Source: Accumulibacter sp003538495
Lineage (GTDB): Bacteria > Pseudomonadota > Gammaproteobacteria > Burkholderiales > Rhodocyclaceae
Length of the DNA stretch: 64,000 nucleotides
NCBI RefSeq assembly: GCF_029255145.1
Contig: NZ_JAPUVQ010000050.1
Span: 1-64,000, forward strand
Direction: 5' to 3'
Shown here: piece by piece, positions 24,199 to 32,839 of the stretch
Layout: every line of letters starts with the position of its first letter
How positions within the stretch are numbered: the stretch's first letter is position 1
Program-made: the position numbers and the translations under genes
Notes under the pieces: model-generated
What the model saw: the letters and a program-made list of their open reading frames with translations, nothing else
What the model was told of the DNA's origin: nothing
Database searches by the model: none

Positions 24199-25608
24199 TC
24201 AGGCCCGGACGATGCGCACGCAGTCGGTGCTGCCGGTACGCGGCCCGGTGGCCCCGAAAACAACCGCCACCAGATCGCCGTCGCGGACGATGCCGGCCTT
24301 GCGCGCAGCCGCCAGCGCCAGTCGCAGGGGTTCTTCCTCGCGGTTTTCCGGGACCAGCAGTGGCAGCACGCCCCATACCAGCGCCAGGCTGCCGAGGACC
24401 TGCGGCGAGGTCGAGATGCCGGCGATCGGGACCGTCGGCCGGAAAGCGGCGACTCGATGCGCCGTCTTGCCGCTGCGCGTCGGGCACAGGATCGCGGCGA
24501 CGCGGAGATCCTCTGCCGCCTGCACCGCAGCGTGCGCCACCGCCCACGCCACCCGGTCGGCGTCGGCGCCGGCGATCGCCGCCGGATGGACGCGGTCGTG
24601 CGGCCAGCCCTCGGCCGCTTCGGCGACTTCGCTCATCATCCGCACGGTTGCGCTCGGGAACAGGCCAACCGCGGTCTCTTCCGAGAGCATCAGGGCGTCG
24701 GTGCCGTCGAGCACAGCGTTGGCCACATCGTTCACCTCGGCGCGGGTCGGCAACGGCGAGCGGGTCATCGACTCGAGCATCTGCGTCGCGGTGATCACCG
24801 GTATTCCGGCCAGGTTGCAGGCGCGAATGATTTCCTTCTGGAGTAGCGGCACCCGCCGTGCCGGCATCTGGATCCCCAGGTCGCCGCGGGCAACCATCAC
24901 CGCGTCGGCCGCGGCGATGATCCCGGCAAGGTTGTCGACCGCGGCGGCGGTCTCGATCTTCGGCACCAGCGCCGGCCGCATCCCGCGCTTGGGGAGCCGC
25001 GCGCGCACGCGCTCGACATCCTCGGCGCGGCGGACGAAAGAAAGTCCGAGAAAATCGACCTTGGCGGCGATGGCCATCTCCAGCGCCAGCGCATCGCGAG
25101 CGGTGAATGGCTCGACGTGCGCTTCGGCGCGCGGCAGGTGCATGCCTTTGCGCGAGCGCAGCGTACCGCCGCGCACGACTTCGGTGCGCACGTCGCTGCC
25201 GAGCGTCTCCAGAACGCGCAGCACGATCGCCCCGTCGGCGAGGTAGACCTCGTCGTCGCGGCGGGTCCACTTCGCCATGTCGGGCAGCGTCGTGGCGACG
25301 TGCCGTGCATCGCCGATGCCGTCGCCGCTGCTCAGGACGAACTCCTGGCCGCTCTCGAGTTCGACCTCGTCGTTCGCCACGACACCGCTGCGGATTTTCG
25401 GTCCGGGCATATCGACCAGCACGCCGACGTTACGGCCCAGGTCACTGGCCACTTCGCGGACCAGCCGTGCATTGTTGGCGTGGGTGGCCATGTCCGAGTG
25501 CGCCGCGTTGAGCCGCACGACGTCGACACCGGCCTCCAGGAGCTGCCGCAGGGTCGCCGGCGTGGCGGTGGCGGGGCCGATGGTGGCCACGATCTTGGTT
25601 CGGCGCAT
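24199..25608 (-). CDS. pyk: Pyruvate kinase
   Basis: The product is 469 residues from the ATG at 25608, which has GAGGAGG upstream. The TIM-barrel with MRRTKIVATIGPAT, VVRLNAAHSD, LVDMPGPKIRSG and MVARGDLGIQMP is followed by the family signature ITATQMLESM and the C-terminal domain. It makes pyruvate and ATP from phosphoenolpyruvate and ADP. The position usually occupied by Phe-Ser-His is NAAHSD, a common variant. It is convergent with menD and has a good promoter. Confidence 0.95.
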   Translation of the reverse strand: MRRTKIVATIGPATATPATLRQLLEAGVDVVRLNAAHSDMATHANNARLVREVASDLGRNVGVLVDMPGPKIRSGVVANDEVELESGQEFVLSSGDGIGDARHVATTLPDMAKWTRRDDEVYLADGAIVLRVLETLGSDVRTEVVRGGTLRSRKGMHLPRAEAHVEPFTARDALALEMAIAAKVDFLGLSFVRRAEDVERVRARLPKRGMRPALVPKIETAAAVDNLAGIIAAADAVMVARGDLGIQMPARRVPLLQKEIIRACNLAGIPVITATQMLESMTRSPLPTRAEVNDVANAVLDGTDALMLSEETAVGLFPSATVRMMSEVAEAAEGWPHDRVHPAAIAGADADRVAWAVAHAAVQAAEDLRVAAILCPTRSGKTAHRVAAFRPTVPIAGISTSPQVLGSLALVWGVLPLLVPENREEEPLRLALAAARKAGIVRDGDLVAVVFGATGPRTGSTDCVRIVRA

Positions 25609-25712
25609 CTGGTCCTCCTCAATTGCTTCAACGCCCGGGCAGGGTGTCGCCGGACGGCGGTCGCGGCGCGCAACCGCGATCGCGTGCGGCAGGGAAATCG
25701 ACAAATCGGCCG

Positions 25713-25742
25713 GCAGTATAGGGAGCGGTCGCAGCCATAGTC
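25713..25742 (-). promoter_or_regulatory. Promoter of pyk
   Basis: On the minus strand, TTGACT (25742-25737) and TATACT (25718-25713) are 18 bases apart. Transcription would start near 25705, about 100 bases before pyk. The -35 box overlaps the stop codon of the small gene upstream. Confidence 0.65.
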
Positions 25743-25965
25743 AATCACGGCTGCCGGCGCGGTCGCCCCCGGCGTCACCAGCCGCATCGCCGTCGGCCAC
25801 CGGTGGCGTGCCCGGTGGCGTGACGGCCGGGGCTTGCGGGGTTGCCGCCTCGATCGTTATTGCCGTGGCTGCTGGTGGCGGTGCCCGGTGCGCCAGACTC
25901 TGTAAGTGGTCGGCGACTCCCCAGGCGATGGCCAGCATCAGCAGCAGGAAGAAGAACAGGAGCAT
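25741..25965 (-). CDS. Small single-pass membrane protein
   Basis: The product is 74 residues from the ATG at 25965 (AAGGA seven bases upstream; a GTG at 25980 is also in frame). A very hydrophobic helix occupies residues 1-18 (MLLFFFLLLMLAIAWGVA). The rest is rich in Ala, Pro, Gly and Asp and probably unstructured. It lies between a TerB-like gene and pyk. No family is recognised; it may be a small envelope protein. Confidence 0.5.
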   Translation of the reverse strand: MLLFFFLLLMLAIAWGVADHLQSLAHRAPPPAATAITIEAATPQAPAVTPPGTPPVADGDAAGDAGGDRAGSRD

Positions 25966-26051
25966 CGGCGGTTCCTTCACAGACCGGTGGGCAGCCAGCC
26001 TGGGCTCGCGGGCGCTGGTGTCGCTTCGACCTTGGCGGGCGGCCAGAGTGG

Positions 26052-26528
26052 CTAGCTCGCCGGCGGGACGCCGGTCGCCGCGCGGGCGCGCTGCTTGGCG
26101 GCGATGTAGTCGGCATGGCCGATGTGGAGCAGGTTGCCGATCTTTCGCATCAGGTGTGATTCATGCGCGTCAAGATGACCGTCGGCGAGAGCGACCTGCC
26201 ACATGTTCTCGATGATGCGGAGCTTCTGGGCGGCGTCGCAGGTCTTGTTGATCAAGGAAGTGAACTGGTAGTAGCCACTGGCCTGGCGTGCCTCGTGTTC
26301 GGCGAGCGCGAGCAAGCGGTCGATCTCGGTGGCGTCCAGCCCGAACTGTTGGCGCAGTGCGGCGGCTACGGCATCCCGTTCCTGGTCGGCGATGCGCGCA
26401 TCCATGCGCATTACTTCCAGCAGCAGGGCGGCGGTGGCGATCTGCAGGGCGTGTTCGCCCGCGGCGTCGGTCTGCCGGGTCCCGGGTTCGATGAATTGCT
26501 CGAAGAACTCCTTGATGCTGGCGATCAT
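26052..26528 (-). CDS. TerB-family (COG4103-like) protein
   Basis: The product is 158 residues, all helical. Acidic helix motifs such as EVMRMDARIADQERDAV and ALADGHLDAHESHLMRKIGNLLHI match the TerB fold, which binds divalent metal. Stand-alone TerB-like proteins of this type are common in proteobacteria, and tellurite resistance is not implied. The start ATG at 26528 lies about 45 bases after the transglutaminase-like gene, so the two may be co-transcribed. Confidence 0.85.
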   Translation of the reverse strand: MIASIKEFFEQFIEPGTRQTDAAGEHALQIATAALLLEVMRMDARIADQERDAVAAALRQQFGLDATEIDRLLALAEHEARQASGYYQFTSLINKTCDAAQKLRIIENMWQVALADGHLDAHESHLMRKIGNLLHIGHADYIAAKQRARAATGVPPAS

Positions 26529-26572
26529 GTGCGGCTTGTCTCCGGCTGGCGAGCGGCCATTCTAGCAGCGGC

Positions 26573-27505
26573 TCAGCCGCCAGGCGTCACGCGCCGCACC
26601 TGCACCGTCGCCGTCATTCCCAGGTACGCGTTGGCTGCGCCAAACCAGTTGCCGGATATCGGCGAGGCCTGGCTGGGGTCGCGTGCCACGCCGACGCGGA
26701 TCAGCTGATCGCTGCCGCCGAGCAGGTTGTTGGTCGGGTCGAAGGTCACCCAGCCGGCGCCGGGCAGGTAGGCCTGCAGCCAGGCGTGCGTCGTTCCGGC
26801 GCCAACGGTGCCGCTCTCCCGGCCGCCGGCGTGGCCGCTCAGGCCGCTGCTACCCTGGTCGCTATCGAGCGCCTGGTCATACAGGTAGCCGGAGACGAAA
26901 CGGGTGGCGACGCCGAGGCGCCGCATGGCCTCCATCATCAGCAGCGCAAAATCGCGGCAGCTGCCGGTGCCCAGGCCCAGCGTCTGCAATGGCGTTTGCG
27001 TGCCCTCCTGTTCGCGCTGCGCATAGCCGAAGTGGTCACGAATGAACTGGTTCATGTGCAGCAGCAGGTCGCGTGTGCCGGTCGGGCCGTCGGTACGCAT
27101 GAACTGGCGAGCCCAGTGGGTCAGTACGCCCTCGGGGTCGTCGTGGTGCGGGCGCATGTAGTGTTCGAGGTCGAAACGCTCTTCGACGGAATAAGCAAAG
27201 GGAAAAATCAGCGCGCTGGGCGAGAGCTGGAGTTCGGGATAAAGGCTGCGCGCCTGTTCGATAGTGAATGAGCAGACGAACTTCAGTTCCGTGGCCGCGC
27301 CGAGTGGCGTCACCAGCGCCACCGAGTTGGAGTGCGGGTCCTGGATCATCCGCACGACCGCTTCAGGGCTGACCTGCAGGTCGGTCGCCAGAACCCGCTG
27401 GTCGTGGCTGTCGCGCGGGCGGAACATCACCCGGTGTTCGCCGAAAGTCACCGGCGAGCTGTACCGGTAGCAGGTGGTGTGGACGATGTCGTAGTGAACG
27501 GGCAT
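26573..27505 (-). CDS. Transglutaminase-like cysteine protease-fold protein
   Basis: The product is 310 residues. The N-terminal beta domain (HYDIVHTTCYRYSSPVTFGEHRVMFRPR) is typical of bacterial transglutaminase-like proteins. The core holds the triad: Cys in GTGSCRDFA, His in GTTHAW and Asp in VTFDPTNN. Such proteins are thought to be peptidases or amidases, often next to circularly permuted ATP-grasp partners, but none is present here. The ATG at 27505 is preferred over an in-frame TTG at 27523; the ribosome site is weak. Confidence 0.9.
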   Translation of the reverse strand: MPVHYDIVHTTCYRYSSPVTFGEHRVMFRPRDSHDQRVLATDLQVSPEAVVRMIQDPHSNSVALVTPLGAATELKFVCSFTIEQARSLYPELQLSPSALIFPFAYSVEERFDLEHYMRPHHDDPEGVLTHWARQFMRTDGPTGTRDLLLHMNQFIRDHFGYAQREQEGTQTPLQTLGLGTGSCRDFALLMMEAMRRLGVATRFVSGYLYDQALDSDQGSSGLSGHAGGRESGTVGAGTTHAWLQAYLPGAGWVTFDPTNNLLGGSDQLIRVGVARDPSQASPISGNWFGAANAYLGMTATVQVRRVTPGG

Positions 27506-27583
27506 GGGTTTCCAGGTGGTCAAGGGGTGGCTGACGTTCGATCGCGTTTCTCGCCAGCGCCGGGATAGTCAGCAACAGGGGCG

Positions 27584-27619
27584 AAAAAAAAAAGCCTGTC
27601 GCCGGCAAAGGCGACAGGC
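27584..27619 (-). terminator. Rho-independent terminator of prpE
   Basis: A perfect 10-bp stem, GCCTGTCGCC (27594-27603) with GGCGACAGGC (27610-27619), is bordered on the left by ten A, giving a long T-run on the minus strand. It lies 28 bases past the prpE stop. Confidence 0.93.
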
Positions 27620-27646
27620 CTGTCACATCGATTGGCCTGCCGGCGG

Positions 27647-29548
27647 CTACGCCTGCTCGCCGCTCAGCGCGCGCTGCAGCTGCTCGAGAGCTTTCGGATC
27701 TTCGATGGTCGTCAGATCGCCCGGGTCGCGGCCTTCGGCCAACGCCTGGATGGTCCGCCGCAGCAGCTTGCCCGAGCGGGTCTTCGGCAAGACGCTCAGG
27801 AAGTGCACCCGGCTCGGGCGGGCGATTGCGCCGAGGCTCTCGTCGACCTTCTTCATCACTGCCTTCTCGAGCGCTTTGACGAGTTCCGGCGTGGCGATAC
27901 TGTCGGCGCTCTTGACCACCGCGAACGCCATCGGCATCTGACCCTTGAGCTTGTCGGCAACGCCGACGACGGCGACTTCGGCGATCGCCGCATGCCCCTG
28001 GATCGCTTCCTCGATCTCGCGCGTGCCGAGACGGTGACCGGCAACGTTGATCACGTCGTCAGTGCGGCCGAGGATGTAGTGGTAGCCGTCCTGGTCCTGG
28101 ATACCCCAGTCGAACGACGAGTACACCTGCGGCTCGCGGAACAGCGAGAAGTAGGTCGACACAAAGCGTTCGTCGTCGCCCCAGACGGTCGACAGACAGC
28201 CAGGCGGCAGTGGTGGCAGGATGCCGACGATGCCTTTTTCATCCCGGTCGCAGATCGTGCCGTCTTCGCGGAAGATCTTCAGGTTGTAACCGTAGACCGG
28301 GAAGCTCGGTGTACCGAAGCGAATCTCGGTCTTCTCGACCCCGGGCATCGCCGACAGCATCGGCCAGCCGCTTTCGGTCTGCCAGTAGTTGTCGATCACC
28401 GGCAGGCCGAGTTCGCCCATCAGCCATTCGTGCGTCGGCTGATCGAGCGGCTCGCCGGCGAGGAACAGGTGCTTGAGCGTCGACAGGTCGTACTTGTGCA
28501 TGTATTCGGTGTCGTGCTTCTTGAGGACCCGCGCGGCAGTCGGCGCCGAGAACATGACGCTGACCTTGTACTTCTCGACGATCTGCCACCAGATGCCGGG
28601 GTCGGGGCGCAGTGGCGTTCCCTCGTACATGATGGTCGCCATGCCGGCGAGCAGCGGCCCGTAGACGATGTACGAGTGGCCGACCACCCAACCGATGTCG
28701 GAAGTGGCGAAGAAGGTCTCGCCCGACTCGCCGCAGAAGATGTTCCTGATCGACGCCGCCAGGGCGACGGCGTAGCCGCCAGTGTCACGCTGCACGCCCT
28801 TCGGCTTGCCGGTGGTGCCCGAGGTATAGAGGATGTAGGACGGCTCGGAGGACTCCAGCCAGGTGACCGGTACGTCGGCGTCCATGAACTGGGCGCGCAG
28901 CGTGGCGTAGTCTACGTCGCGACCTTCAACCTTGTTGAAGCCCTTGTCCAGACCACGGTCGATCATCAGCACCTTTGCCGGTTTGTGTTCGGCCAGAGAA
29001 ATCGCCTCGTCGAGCAGGCCCTTGTAGGGCACCGCCTTGCCGCCGCGCATGCCGGCATCGGAAGAGACCACCAACTTCGGCGTCGCATCGTCGATCCGGG
29101 TGGCCAGCGATCCCGAGGCAAAACCGCCGAAAACAACGGAGTGGATGGCGCCGATGCGCGCGCAGGCGAGCATCGCGAACGCCGCCTCGGCGACCATCGG
29201 CATGTAGATCAGGACGCGGTCGCCCTTGACGACGCCGAGGCTCTGCATGATCGCCGCCATGCGCATCACCTCGGTCTTCAGCTCGGCGAAGGTGTACACC
29301 ACTTCCTGGTCGGTCTCGGTCGAGATGAAGACCAGTGCCCGGTCATTCGGGCGCTTGGCCGCGTGACGATCGACCGCGTTGTAGCACAGATTCGTTTCGC
29401 CGCCGACGAACCACTTGGCGAAAGGCGGGCGTGAGAAATCGAGTGTCTGGGTGAACGGCTTGTGCCAGTCGATGAGTTTGGCCTCTTCGCTCCAGAAGGC
29501 GTCCGGATTGTCGATTGATTTCTTGTGAAACTCTTGAACTGTCGTCAT
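27647..29548 (-). CDS. prpE: Propionate-CoA ligase
   Basis: The product is 633 residues from the ATG at 29548 (GAGGGAG upstream). It is an acyl-CoA synthetase of the Acs/PrpE branch. The P-loop is TSGTTGKPKGVQRDTGGYAVALA; the QRDTGGY form is the one I associate with PrpE rather than Acs. WQTESGWP, the DDVINVAGHRLGT hinge and the catalytic lysine PKTRSGKLLRR, the site of regulatory acetylation in the family, follow. It makes propionyl-CoA from propionate. It lies beside a degenerate GGDEF protein and the acryloyl-CoA reductase gene. Confidence 0.92.
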   Translation of the reverse strand: MTTVQEFHKKSIDNPDAFWSEEAKLIDWHKPFTQTLDFSRPPFAKWFVGGETNLCYNAVDRHAAKRPNDRALVFISTETDQEVVYTFAELKTEVMRMAAIMQSLGVVKGDRVLIYMPMVAEAAFAMLACARIGAIHSVVFGGFASGSLATRIDDATPKLVVSSDAGMRGGKAVPYKGLLDEAISLAEHKPAKVLMIDRGLDKGFNKVEGRDVDYATLRAQFMDADVPVTWLESSEPSYILYTSGTTGKPKGVQRDTGGYAVALAASIRNIFCGESGETFFATSDIGWVVGHSYIVYGPLLAGMATIMYEGTPLRPDPGIWWQIVEKYKVSVMFSAPTAARVLKKHDTEYMHKYDLSTLKHLFLAGEPLDQPTHEWLMGELGLPVIDNYWQTESGWPMLSAMPGVEKTEIRFGTPSFPVYGYNLKIFREDGTICDRDEKGIVGILPPLPPGCLSTVWGDDERFVSTYFSLFREPQVYSSFDWGIQDQDGYHYILGRTDDVINVAGHRLGTREIEEAIQGHAAIAEVAVVGVADKLKGQMPMAFAVVKSADSIATPELVKALEKAVMKKVDESLGAIARPSRVHFLSVLPKTRSGKLLRRTIQALAEGRDPGDLTTIEDPKALEQLQRALSGEQA

Positions 29549-29618
29549 GAGACTCCCTCTTCCAAAAAATGTGAACCAGCTGCACCAGTGGAAACAACGC
29601 CTGCCGAGTGTCTTTGTT

Positions 29619-30743
29619 CTAGTGCTCCCGGTCAAGCGTCCGTTTTTGGATTTCTGCCAAAGGCAGGCCCAACTTCAACTCCCTTTCCAGCAATTCGAGA
29701 AAGGGCAGTATTTCCTTGCCGAGCTTCACCAGGTGCGGGATGACCGCGCTCTCGTGTCCGGCCTTGATCAGGTCGATGGCGTGGCTCAGGCGCGGCGTTG
29801 GCAGCTCGGTCGACGCTTTGCTGCCACACGCCACGACACGGTTGCCACCAGCGTGCTGCGCGGCCTGGAGGCGTTCTGCCGCCAATTCGAGCAAGGAAGC
29901 TGCGGAGCTTAACTGATCAACCGGGATGTTCGCTACCCCGACGCTGACCGAAAGATTCAGGCGCTGACCATGTACCGCGATGTTGGCCACGGCAAAAGCT
30001 TCGCGCAGGCGATTGGCGAAGGCCTCGCACGCCGGGTAGGGGGTGCCCGGCGAAACCACCGCCAGACTGTCGCCGGAATAGTGCCCGAGGCTGTCTTCCT
30101 TGCGCACCTTGTTGGCGATGATGCTGGCGAAACGCTTGTGCAATTCCCTCGCCAGATCGATTCCGAGATCTTCACGCAGCGCGTCGAATCGGTCAAACCC
30201 CATCACCAGTATGCTCACCGGGCTGTCGTGGCGAAGCGCATGCGACATCGCCTGCGCCGCCTGCACTTCGACCCGCTGGCGTGTCGGAAGTCCGGTGTCG
30301 GGGTGCTGCGAGTCGCGCTCGGGGTTCTCCCTCAGTTCGTTCTGGGCCTTGGCCAGGCGGAGCAGCGAGTCGATGCGGGCGAGCAGTTCGCTGGCGCCAA
30401 TTCCGCTGGCAATGAAGTCGCTGGCGCCCAGCGCCCGGGCGCGCTCCTTGGCTTCCTCGTTGTCGCCGGCGATCAGCAGCACCGGCATCTGGCGCAGCCG
30501 CGCCAGCCTGGACGAACGTACCCGAGCCAGCAGGCCGTCGCCATCGAGCGCCGGCAGCGACATCGACAGCGAGCAGATCACCAGCTGGATCGAATGGTCG
30601 ATGACCAGCGCCTGCCAACCGCCTTCGCCATTGATTTCTTCGCGAAAACTGTAGTGTTCACGAATCAGCTTGATCAGCGTCGCGCGGACGATCCGCGACT
30701 GGTCGACAATCAGGATGCGAGGCCGTTGCTGCGGGTCGTCCAT
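29619..30743 (-). CDS. Degenerate receiver-GGDEF protein, probable c-di-GMP receptor
   Basis: The product is 374 residues. Residues about 8-125 have a receiver fold, but the phospho-acceptor Asp is replaced (VICSLSMSLP) and the later conserved Thr and Lys are also lost. Residues about 165-320 are a GGDEF domain whose active site reads SGDSL instead of GGDEF. The RxxD inhibitory site (RKED), five residues before it, is kept. This suggests binding of c-di-GMP without synthesis. A C-terminal helical tail (320-374) is extra. It lies between prpE and acuI on the same strand. Confidence 0.88.
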   Translation of the reverse strand: MDDPQQRPRILIVDQSRIVRATLIKLIREHYSFREEINGEGGWQALVIDHSIQLVICSLSMSLPALDGDGLLARVRSSRLARLRQMPVLLIAGDNEEAKERARALGASDFIASGIGASELLARIDSLLRLAKAQNELRENPERDSQHPDTGLPTRQRVEVQAAQAMSHALRHDSPVSILVMGFDRFDALREDLGIDLARELHKRFASIIANKVRKEDSLGHYSGDSLAVVSPGTPYPACEAFANRLREAFAVANIAVHGQRLNLSVSVGVANIPVDQLSSAASLLELAAERLQAAQHAGGNRVVACGSKASTELPTPRLSHAIDLIKAGHESAVIPHLVKLGKEILPFLELLERELKLGLPLAEIQKRTLDREH

Positions 30744-30762
30744 CGAGTCTTGCGGTCGTGGC

Positions 30763-31758
30763 TCAGGCGCCGCAAATGTCGACGACCACCCGGCCGTGCG
30801 CGCGACCCTTGAGGTAGTCGTCGAAAACGCCGGGCAAGTCGTCGAAGGCGATACTGCGCGTCATCGTGTGCAGGTGCTGCGGGCGCAAGTCGCTCGCCAG
30901 CCGCTGCCAGATGCCGGTGCGATAGGGCTCGCCGATGTAGCCGGAATCGATGCCGAGCAGGCACGCACCGCGCAGGATGAAAGGCATTACCGTGGTGTTG
31001 AGCGACGGGCTGGCCGCCAGGCCGATGCTGGCGATTGTCCCTCCCTGCTTCATGGTGCTGGCGATCCACGCCAGGACCTCGCCGCCGAGGTTGTCGACCG
31101 CGCCCGCCCACAGCGTCTTGTCGAGCGGCCGGATCCGCGACAGATCGATCGTCGACCGAAGCGTCACCTTCGTTGCGCCTAGGCCAGCCAGGTACTCCGC
31201 TTCGCTTGCCTTGCCGGTCAATGCGGTTACCTGGTAGCCACGTCTGGCCAGCATGTCCACCGCCAGGCTGCCGACGCCACCGCTGGCGCCGCTGACGAGC
31301 ACTGGCCCCCTGGTCGGATCGAGACCGTTTTCCTCCATCCGGACGACGCCCAGCGCAGCGGTAAAGCCGGCCGTGCCCAGGGCCATCGATTCGTAAAGCG
31401 ACAGCCCCTTGGGCAGGGGAACCACCCATTTGGCCGGCACCCTGGCGTATTCGGCGTAGCCGCCGTGGTGAGCGACCCCGATGTCAAAGCTGGTGGCGAT
31501 CACTGCGTCGCCTGCCTGGAAACGGGGGTCGCTGCTCGCTTCTACGGTGCCAGAGAGGTCTATGCCACCGACGCAGGGATAACGACGGATGATCCGGCCG
31601 GCACCCGTCGCCGCCAGCGCATCCTTGAAGTTGACGCTGGAGTAGGCAACCTTGATCGTGACCTCGCCCGGGTCGAGTTGCGACTCGTCAACGGTGACGA
31701 AGTCGCTTCTCGTCACCCCTTCCTTTTCGTCGATCAGGTAGGCCTTGAACGGGGTCAT
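30763..31758 (-). CDS. acuI: Acryloyl-CoA reductase-like oxidoreductase (AcuI/YhdH family)
   Basis: The product is 331 residues from the ATG at 31758, with AAGGAAG upstream. It is a zinc-free medium-chain reductase: SSVNFKDALAATG, PCVGGIDLSGTV, the NADPH site VSGASGGVGSLAVDML and the GYIGEPYRTGIWQRLA region are characteristic of AcuI/YhdH. It reduces acryloyl-CoA to propionyl-CoA. It lies on the same strand as prpE, so the locus may serve C3-acyl-CoA metabolism. Confidence 0.9.
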   Translation of the reverse strand: MTPFKAYLIDEKEGVTRSDFVTVDESQLDPGEVTIKVAYSSVNFKDALAATGAGRIIRRYPCVGGIDLSGTVEASSDPRFQAGDAVIATSFDIGVAHHGGYAEYARVPAKWVVPLPKGLSLYESMALGTAGFTAALGVVRMEENGLDPTRGPVLVSGASGGVGSLAVDMLARRGYQVTALTGKASEAEYLAGLGATKVTLRSTIDLSRIRPLDKTLWAGAVDNLGGEVLAWIASTMKQGGTIASIGLAASPSLNTTVMPFILRGACLLGIDSGYIGEPYRTGIWQRLASDLRPQHLHTMTRSIAFDDLPGVFDDYLKGRAHGRVVVDICGA

Positions 31759-32128
31759 GCTGCTTCCTTGCGGTGGCGGGTGGCCGCGTTGGCGCAACGA
31801 CAGGCGTCGAGCGGCGCACGGATGATGAACGTCAAGAATTATAAACACAAACCCCGGCAGCCTCCCGTGCGAAGCGGTGCTGGCAAGAGCCGCCGCAATC
31901 GCGGCGCCAAGTCAGGTCTTTCAATGCTCGCGGCACCGCGACAAGAAAGTTTTCAAAGGTCGCGGCACCGCGACAAGAAATATGTGTCGTTTGTTCCACC
32001 AATCGCACGTGTGGCTGATCGCCGACTCAAACGTGCTTTTTGGAGAAGTATCATATGTAAATTAGATGCTTGCAGCGTGATGCTGAGCGGGTTTCTTGGA
32101 TGGCGAGAGCTTGATTAGGGGTTTACAG
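31759..32128. other. Intergenic region with paired palindromic repeats
   Basis: About 400 bases separate divergent acuI and the NlpC/P60 gene. A 21-bp direct repeat occurs at 31928-31948 and 31960-31980, with starts 32 bases apart. Each copy holds the perfect palindrome TCGCGGCACCGCGA. The region is A+T-richer than the genes around it. No gene is supported. Confidence 0.6.
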
Positions 32129-32144
32129 TGTGACATTTTTCACA
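32129..32144. promoter_or_regulatory. CRP/Vfr-type operator (TGTGA-N6-TCACA)
   Basis: TGTGA (32129-32133) and TCACA (32140-32144) are separated by six bases, a perfect match to the CRP consensus. It ends 14 bases before the NlpC/P60 start codon, a position more suited to repression or to a short leader than to classic activation. Confidence 0.6.
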
Positions 32145-32158
32145 TAGATTTCGTCCCC

Positions 32159-32668
32159 ATGTCCAGAAAACACCCCTTCGCATCTCTTCTCGCCGCTGCC
32201 CTGATTGCTTTCTCGGGAGCAGACCTGGCCCACGCCGATGAGCAGCAAAGGCCGCTCGATGAACCTTCGCTCTTCGCGCGCTATACCAACAACGCACAGG
32301 ACCTGATCCTCAAGGGCCTGGAGTTGATCGGTATCAACTATCGTCGGGGCGGCACGGATCCGGATTCCGGCCTCGACTGCAGCGGTTTTGTTCAGCTTGT
32401 TTTCAAGGACGCGATCGGCGTGCTGCTGCCGCGTACTGCCAGGGAGCAAAGCGAGGTGGGGGCGGTCATTGACTTTCAGGAGTTGAAGGCGGGCGACCTC
32501 GTTTTCTTCAACACCATGCGCAACGCTTTTTCGCACGTCGGAATCTATCTGGGCGACAACCGTTTCATGCACGCGCCGCGCACCGGCGCCGAAGTCCGCA
32601 TCGAGGACATGCGACAGAGTTACTGGGTGCGTCGTTACAACGGCGCGCGCCGCCTGTTGGTGCGCTGA
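32159..32668 (+). CDS. Secreted NlpC/P60 (C40) peptidoglycan hydrolase
   Basis: The product is 169 residues. A signal peptide covers about 1-26 (basic start, AAALIAFSGA core, AHA-D cleavage). The catalytic Cys is in GLDCSGFVQ, and the two His are in SHVGIYLG and FMHAPRTG. It should cut peptide stems in the periplasm. The start is chosen because the signal peptide begins there; no clear ribosome site exists, and the CRP-like palindrome sits where one would be expected. A terminator follows. Confidence 0.92.
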   Translation: MSRKHPFASLLAAALIAFSGADLAHADEQQRPLDEPSLFARYTNNAQDLILKGLELIGINYRRGGTDPDSGLDCSGFVQLVFKDAIGVLLPRTAREQSEVGAVIDFQELKAGDLVFFNTMRNAFSHVGIYLGDNRFMHAPRTGAEVRIEDMRQSYWVRRYNGARRLLVR

Positions 32669-32711
32669 GTAGCGCAACGCCGGGTGGCAAGAACCTCCCG
32701 GAAGCACCGTG

Positions 32712-32737
32712 AAACGACGTGACGCGTCGTTTTTTTT
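32712..32737 (+). terminator. Rho-independent terminator after the NlpC/P60 gene
   Basis: A stem AAACGACG (32712-32719) with CGTCGTTT (32725-32732) closes the loop TGACG and runs into seven T. Confidence 0.88.
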
Positions 32738-32748
32738 AGCCACCAGTC

Positions 32749-32766
32749 AAGAACGATTCTCATTTA
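32749..32766. promoter_or_regulatory. Fur box upstream of fbpA
   Basis: On the minus strand the sequence reads AAATGAGAATCGTTCTTG, close to the Fur consensus in repeats of GATAAT type. It lies about 75 bases before fbpA, so iron repression is expected. Confidence 0.65.
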
Positions 32767-32839
32767 CAGACGTGATTACGGTTGCTATGATCTTCCAGGA
32801 GCCATCGTGGTTCGCATGCAATAACCTGGAGACATGACA

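Noticed and set aside
26052..26528. Tellurite-resistance operon
   Set aside because: Only a TerB-like protein is present. No TerC, TerD or TerZ neighbours exist.
27632..29434. A 600-codon plus-strand frame opposite prpE
   Set aside because: Complementary frame of a strongly conserved acyl-CoA synthetase; no start signal or recognisable domain.
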